Origin: Roseicyclus sediminis
GTDB lineage: Bacteria; Pseudomonadota; Alphaproteobacteria; Rhodobacterales; Rhodobacteraceae
Direction: 5' to 3'
NCBI RefSeq assembly: GCF_025515305.1
Contig: NZ_JAOPHT010000024.1
Coordinates: forward strand, 1-50,993
DNA length: 50,993 nt
The first letter of the stretch is position 1, and the number at the start of each line of letters is the position of its first letter. Shown here piece after piece: positions 45,189 to 50,993 of the stretch. Both the position numbers and the translations under genes were made by a program. A model generated the notes under the pieces. It was given only the letters and a program-made list of their open reading frames with translations. It had not been told where the DNA came from and searched no databases.

Positions 45189-45890
45189 ATGGCCGCCGCG
45201 CCTGACTCCGGCCTTCGGCTCTACGTCGGTTTCCGCGGGTTCGCCGCAGCCTTCGAGCCGGCGCTGCGCCCGTTTCTCGAAGGACCGGGAAAGGCCCTCA
45301 CCGGGCTCAGCGAAGCGGTGGATGAGGGCGACCTTCTTCTCGACGTGACGGCCGCACGGCCCGACTACGTGCTTGTGTCCGACACCGGCGAGGCAAGGGC
45401 GCTTCTGCGCGAAATCGCGGCCGCCGCACGCACCGCCACGCTCGGGGTCCTGACCGTCGGCCAGACGTCGCCGGGCAACCTGCCCCCCGGTCTCATCGCC
45501 GACCGGATCGCGCCGGGCGAAGACCCGCTGGAAACGGCGTTGACGCTCCGGGCGCTCATGCGGCGGTGCAGGCCGCAGTCGATGTTGGGCCGGGCCGAAC
45601 ACGGCGATCTCGTTCTCGACGAGGCCTGCCTGACCTTCGCCATAAAGGGCGAAAGCGTCGCGCTCAGTCTCGAGGCCTTCGGCATTCTCGGCGCGATGAT
45701 GGACGATCCCGGCCGGACCTGGGACCGCGCGCGCCTGCACGCCCTCGTTTTCGGGCGCGACTCCGACAACGATATCCGTGCCATCGACACGCGCATCAGC
45801 CGCGCACGCAGGCAGGTGATTGCCGCGCTCGGCCGCGACCCGATCAGGACAGAGCGGGGCGTTGGCTATGCCCTTGTGGCCGAACCCTAG
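45189..45890 (+). CDS. Degenerate PhoB-like winged-helix regulator
   Basis: A 233-residue protein directly downstream of phoB. The C-terminal half (about 135-233) is a PhoB-type winged helix (LSLEAFGILGAMMDDPGRTWDRARLHALVFG, DIRAIDTRISRARRQV, RTERGVGYALV). The N-terminal half keeps a receiver-like layout but lacks the acidic pair at the start (LRLYVGFRG) and has Ser64 where the phospho-Asp should be (YVLVSDTGEA), with Asp65 shifted by one. It is therefore unlikely to be phosphorylated normally and may act constitutively, as a PhoB partner or as an antagonist (inference). Confidence 0.8.
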   Translation: MAAAPDSGLRLYVGFRGFAAAFEPALRPFLEGPGKALTGLSEAVDEGDLLLDVTAARPDYVLVSDTGEARALLREIAAAARTATLGVLTVGQTSPGNLPPGLIADRIAPGEDPLETALTLRALMRRCRPQSMLGRAEHGDLVLDEACLTFAIKGESVALSLEAFGILGAMMDDPGRTWDRARLHALVFGRDSDNDIRAIDTRISRARRQVIAALGRDPIRTERGVGYALVAEP

Positions 45891-45893
45891 AGG

Positions 45894-46337
45894 TCAGGCC
45901 GAGGGTGCGGTGGTGCAGGCGCGGAAGGCCGCGACTTCCGGCGCAGCGCCCGACAGGTCGAGCGCCACGACTGCGGTTCCGGCGAACGCCAGCGCGACGT
46001 CGTTGAACTCCAACCCGTCCAGAACGTTGCCAAAGCCCCTGTCCGTCACGCCGAGGGTGCGCCCCTCCTCCGAAAGGACATGCCGCGTCGTGGTGATCAT
46101 GTTTGGCTGCGCGCCCTCGAACCGCATGGCGAAAACGGGACCTTCGGGCCAGGGCTCCGCCCGCCTGATCGATATGCTGTAGAGCGGCAGGCTCGGATCG
46201 TAGGTCAGCCGCACCTCGGCGCCGTCGCCCGCGTGCTCGAGCGTGCAGAGCGGGCCGTCCACTCCGGCCTCCCAGGCGGAGGCGGCCGTGTGGGACGCGG
46301 CGAAGACAAGGGCGGCAATTGCGATGGAGCGTGTCAT
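45894..46337 (-). CDS. Secreted hypothetical protein (147 residues)
   Basis: A signal peptide (MTRSIAIAALVFAASHTAASA) precedes WEAGVDGPLCTLEHAGDGAEVRLTYDPSLPLYSISI and later beta-rich sequence, with two cysteines (CTLEH and FRACTTA) that could form a disulfide. The family was not recognised. Its stop lies four bases from the converging PhoB-like gene, with no terminator between them. Confidence 0.65.
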   Translation of the reverse strand: MTRSIAIAALVFAASHTAASAWEAGVDGPLCTLEHAGDGAEVRLTYDPSLPLYSISIRRAEPWPEGPVFAMRFEGAQPNMITTTRHVLSEEGRTLGVTDRGFGNVLDGLEFNDVALAFAGTAVVALDLSGAAPEVAAFRACTTAPSA

Positions 46338-46448
46338 CTACGGCATTGTGGGGCGTATCGCGCCCGGGGCAAGGGCAGCGTGCAGCCGGAGGTTGACGGA
46401 ACACGCTGGAAAGGTGACGCTGTCAACATGAGTCAAGGGAGGACGACT

Positions 46449-47063
46449 ATGGCACGATGGACCCTGCCCGGCGCCACGGCGCTGGCAGCTTTGCTCGCCG
46501 CTGGAACCGCGTTGGCCGATCCGGTGGGCCTGACCCCCGACATGATGTCGGTCACGGTCGAGACCACCTCGGGTTCGGTCGAGATCATGCGCGAGCAGGA
46601 CAACGCCCACCGTCTTGAAGGCGACTGGACGCTGACGTCGCGGCCATGTCCGAATTTCTGCATCCAGCCGATGATCCCCGCCGAGGGCGTGACGCCCGTG
46701 GGCGAGCTGGAGGTTCTGGCCGCGCTGCAGGATCCGGACACCGTCGTGATCGATGGCCGTATCCGCCCCGAGTTCGAGGCCGGCACCATCCCCGGCGCCG
46801 TCTCGGTCCCCTACACGGAGGCCGCCGACCGCCTGGGCGAGCTTGGCTGCGAGGTCGATTTCGACGGCTGGCTCTGCGAAGGCGAGAACGTCGCGAAGGT
46901 GGTCCTGTTCTGCAACGGCCCATGGTGCGGGCAGTCGCCGACGGCGGCACGGCGGATGATCGAGGCGGGCTTTCCGGCCGAGAACATCAGCTACTACCGT
47001 GGCGGCATGCAGAACTGGAACATGCTGGGCCTGACCGTGGTGCCGGGCGGCGCGGGCGGCTGA
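46449..47063 (+). CDS. Periplasmic rhodanese-like protein
   Basis: A 204-residue protein with a signal peptide (cleavage near ALADP, about residue 23). A short N-terminal part with paired cysteines (RPCPNFCIQP) leads to a rhodanese domain (about 88-200): VVIDGRIRPEFEAGTIPGAVSVPY and the active-site loop FCNGPWCGQS, with Cys155 as the likely persulfide carrier and an unusual second cysteine, Cys160, in the loop. AAGGGAGG lies right before the ATG. Confidence 0.85.
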   Translation: MARWTLPGATALAALLAAGTALADPVGLTPDMMSVTVETTSGSVEIMREQDNAHRLEGDWTLTSRPCPNFCIQPMIPAEGVTPVGELEVLAALQDPDTVVIDGRIRPEFEAGTIPGAVSVPYTEAADRLGELGCEVDFDGWLCEGENVAKVVLFCNGPWCGQSPTAARRMIEAGFPAENISYYRGGMQNWNMLGLTVVPGGAGG

Positions 47064-47091
47064 AGCCGCCACGTCAGCCGGACCCGTACGG

Positions 47092-47430
47092 TCAGCCGAC
47101 CCGCACCATCAACAGCATCGCCGTCAGCGCGCAGCCGATGCCGGCGCATTCGCGCAGGCCCAGACGCTCGCCGAAGAACAGCGCGCCGATCAGGGCCAGC
47201 GCGACGAGCGTGAGCATCGAGTAGGCGACCCCCGCCTGCCCGAGCGTGAGGTGGCGCATCGCCGCGAACCACAGAAGCGCCGAGACAGCGTAGAGCAGCA
47301 CCCCGAGGCCCACGGCGACCGAGAAGGCCCCGTGGCCCCGGTCCGCGGCAAGCTTGAGGACGTAGTCGCCGACGATCACGACCGTCGCGGTGAAGGTGAT
47401 GAATCCGAGACCCATGAGGAATTGAGGCAT
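47092..47430 (-). CDS. Four-helix DMT-superfamily (EamA/SMR-like) protein
   Basis: A 112-residue membrane protein with four hydrophobic helices. FITFTATVVIVGDYVLKLAADRG, LLWFAAMRHLTLGQAGVAYSMLTLVALALIGALFFGERLGLRE fit the small drug/metabolite transporter pattern, where LxxxxAYSxxT and FGERL are conserved. Such half-size units work as dimers. Substrate unknown. Confidence 0.8.
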   Translation of the reverse strand: MPQFLMGLGFITFTATVVIVGDYVLKLAADRGHGAFSVAVGLGVLLYAVSALLWFAAMRHLTLGQAGVAYSMLTLVALALIGALFFGERLGLRECAGIGCALTAMLLMVRVG

Positions 47431-47505
47431 TGCACCATGCCCTGCGTCAGCTGCGCAGGCCTCCCTTTCAGAATGCCCGATGCTCGCCCATGTGTGCGTC
47501 GCCGA

Positions 47506-47796
47506 TCAACGGAGGGAATCCACACCCCCGTCCCGTGCCCTGACGACGAAGTGCATCCGCCCGTCCGGATCCGTGGCGCCCCGCGCGATCACCCAGGTCT
47601 TGAGCGGGATCGACGTGCCCTTTGCCGTGCGATGCGCGTCGATGGTCAGCCGGTCGCCCGTCAGCCTGCCTGCCACGCGGGTCCCGTCCGCGAAGGTCAG
47701 CGAAACGGGCCCATCTCCGAGCGGCGCCCCGGCCGTCCCGCGGGCTCCCGGATAGAGGTGGCTGTGGGTCGCGGCGAGGTCCTGTGGCGCGGTCAC
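47506..47796 (-). CDS. Small hypothetical protein (96 residues)
   Basis: The GTG start overlaps the stop of the upstream gene (GTGA), and the frame stays open for 96 codons with beta-rich composition (GPVSLTFADGTRVAGRLTGDRLTIDAHRTAKGTSIPLKTWVIARG). No signal peptide and no recognised family. The overlap suggests translational coupling to the secreted protein upstream; without it the call would be weak. Confidence 0.5.
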   Translation of the reverse strand: MTAPQDLAATHSHLYPGARGTAGAPLGDGPVSLTFADGTRVAGRLTGDRLTIDAHRTAKGTSIPLKTWVIARGATDPDGRMHFVVRARDGGVDSLR

Positions 47797-48371
47797 TTGT
47801 CCGGCGGCAGCGGCAGCGTCAGGCCCGGCGCGCGGCTGATCTGGTAGTTCGCGGTCACCGGCATGCCGTTGATGACATAGGCGTAGGAGATTTCCAGCAC
47901 CTGCCCCGTAGCCGCGTCGACGAGGTAGCCCACCGTCGCCTGCGGCCCGAAATGCGGCGTCGGCCCGAGCGTGCCTTCGATCGCCACCGTCCCGTCGCCC
48001 TCGGTGCAGGTCGCACCTTCCACGGCGGCCGCCGCGGCCTGCCGCTGATCCTCCATGCCTTGCGCGGCCTCGTCGGCATCGGTCTCCCACGCGAGCGTCC
48101 ATCCCCCCGCGCCGTCGGCGGTCCAGGCGGCGCCCTCGTGGTGGAGCGTCGCGGGCTGACCGGGTGGCGTCAGCGGTTCCACCAGGAAATGCCGGTCGGA
48201 GACGAAGGACTGCCGGTAGGTCTGTTCCATCCCCGCCATGACGTTGGTGTTCATGGCGGTGTAGGGGCCATCGGCGGTGAGGTCGGTGGCCAGCAGGGAT
48301 TGCAGGCGTTGGGTGCAGTCGTCGGCCAGCGCGGCGGTGGGGAGAAGGAGAAGGAGGGGAAGGAGGCGCAT
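47793..48371 (-). CDS. Secreted hypothetical protein (192 residues)
   Basis: A signal peptide (MRLLPLLLLLPTAALADD) precedes CTQRLQSLLATDLTADGPYTAMNTNVMAGMEQTYRQSF and a beta-rich domain with one further cysteine (EGATCTEGDG). It ends YQISRAPGLTLPLPPDK. The ATG follows a GGAGAAGGAGGGGAAGG purine run. Periplasmic or lipid-associated role unknown. The 188 bases between this gene and uvrB hold only a weak inverted repeat (48488-48494 with 48510-48516). Confidence 0.7.
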   Translation of the reverse strand: MRLLPLLLLLPTAALADDCTQRLQSLLATDLTADGPYTAMNTNVMAGMEQTYRQSFVSDRHFLVEPLTPPGQPATLHHEGAAWTADGAGGWTLAWETDADEAAQGMEDQRQAAAAAVEGATCTEGDGTVAIEGTLGPTPHFGPQATVGYLVDAATGQVLEISYAYVINGMPVTANYQISRAPGLTLPLPPDK

Positions 48372-48559
48372 GGTGTGGGCCTTGGGTCGGAGCGGTTTGG
48401 GCGAGGATAGCATGGGGAGGGGGTGGCGGGACAAGTCCTGCCCCAGGCTATTGGCCGCCGGTCAAGTTCGGCTGGCGATCGCGAGGAGTGGCGCCTGGCT
48501 ACCGAGCAAGCGCCACGGCCTGTGGAATGCCTCCGGCATGACGCGCGCCATTGGAAGCC

Positions 48560-50752
<2,193 letters not shown>

Positions 50753-50779
50753 CGGTCTTCTCCTGCAGACCCTTAGAAT

Positions 50780-50794
50780 GATCGCTTTTTGTTC
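50780..50794. promoter_or_regulatory. Possible LexA box of uvrB
   Basis: GATC-GCTTTTT-GTTC is one mismatch from the alphaproteobacterial direct-repeat SOS box GTTC-N7-GTTC. It lies 28-42 bases before the uvrB start, a plausible operator position for an SOS repair gene. Confidence 0.4.
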
Positions 50795-50993
50795 ACCTTC
50801 AAGTGGTCGCCGTCCGCAAGTTGCATCCATCCGGCTTGCCCCTTCAAAAGGTTAACGAAACGTCTCGAAACTGCCTTCGATTTTTACAACTTTAGGGAGA
50901 ATTTTTTCTTGCAATGCTCCCCTGCGTTGCCTAACCTTTCCCTTGCAAGCAGCAGAAGCGGTTGCCGGGCGGAGCCGAACACCCACCCACCCC
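50795..50993. other. AT-rich intergenic region upstream of uvrB
   Basis: No open frame is supported. The segment 50840-50925 is markedly AT-rich for this genome and probably holds the uvrB promoter and that of a divergent gene beyond the window. It contains GGTTAACGAAACG (50850-50862), also seen at 32094, and a TTGCAA on the minus strand that could be a -35 element. Confidence 0.35.

Overview
The window reads as a contiguous piece of a GC-rich alphaproteobacterial chromosome, most likely from Rhodobacterales (Rhodobacteraceae). The pointers are an archaeal-type class I lysyl-tRNA synthetase, a zinc-finger TrxC, DUF4864/DUF4336/DUF5665 proteins, a gcvTHP operon behind a tandem glycine riboswitch, an extended PstC/PstA pair, and a perfect CtrA-type TTAA-N7-TTAA site. 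No tRNA, rRNA, insertion sequence, prophage or CRISPR array was found. Gene density is high. The calls rest on reading the sequence and on family knowledge; no database search was run.

Region by region. 1-1.8 kb: leuA on the minus strand, behind a Leu-rich leader peptide whose RNA can fold in alternative ways, one of which covers the leuA ribosome-binding site. 1.8-6.3 kb: a GST, then an SDR with a prokaryotic Fe-S (6-4) photolyase/cryptochrome, a 2OG-Fe(II) oxygenase and WrbA, a repair and redox group. 6.5-11.6 kb: a soluble histidine kinase, a small metallopeptidase, gltX, a soluble PAS chemoreceptor and a gamma-glutamylcyclotransferase-like protein. 11.7-16.5 kb: glycine riboswitch and gcvT-gcvH-gcvP. 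16.5-22 kb: small secreted and membrane proteins, trxC, a cold-shock gene with its own promoter and terminator, ettA, and two tiny genes with striking RNA structure. 22.1-27.7 kb: nadD, a PBP4-type carboxypeptidase, a TerB-like protein, lysS, and DUF4336 and DUF4864 proteins.

27.7-35.6 kb is more accessory in character: a 762-residue beta-helix protein with no signal peptide behind the CtrA site, DUF427 and HugZ-like proteins, an outer-membrane-barrel candidate, an AhpD-like/kinase-like/trmL run, a pilin-like small protein and several small conserved proteins. 35.6-38.8 kb is an arsenate-resistance operon: an ArsR-phosphatase fusion, GAPDH and ArsJ. It is followed directly by the phosphate-starvation operon pstS-pstC-pstA-pstB-phoU-phoB plus a degenerate phoB paralogue (39-45.9 kb), headed by a three-repeat Pho box. 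The last part holds secreted hypothetical proteins, a rhodanese, a four-helix DMT protein and uvrB with a possible LexA site.

The most interesting points are the leu leader, the paired arsenate and phosphate operons with an operator that overlaps the arsR start codon, the degenerate PhoB paralogue, the CtrA-linked beta-helix protein, the small-gene pair at 21.6-22.0 kb, and a patch of unusual codons exactly at the photolyase Fe-S loop. I did not find a clearly new multi-gene system.
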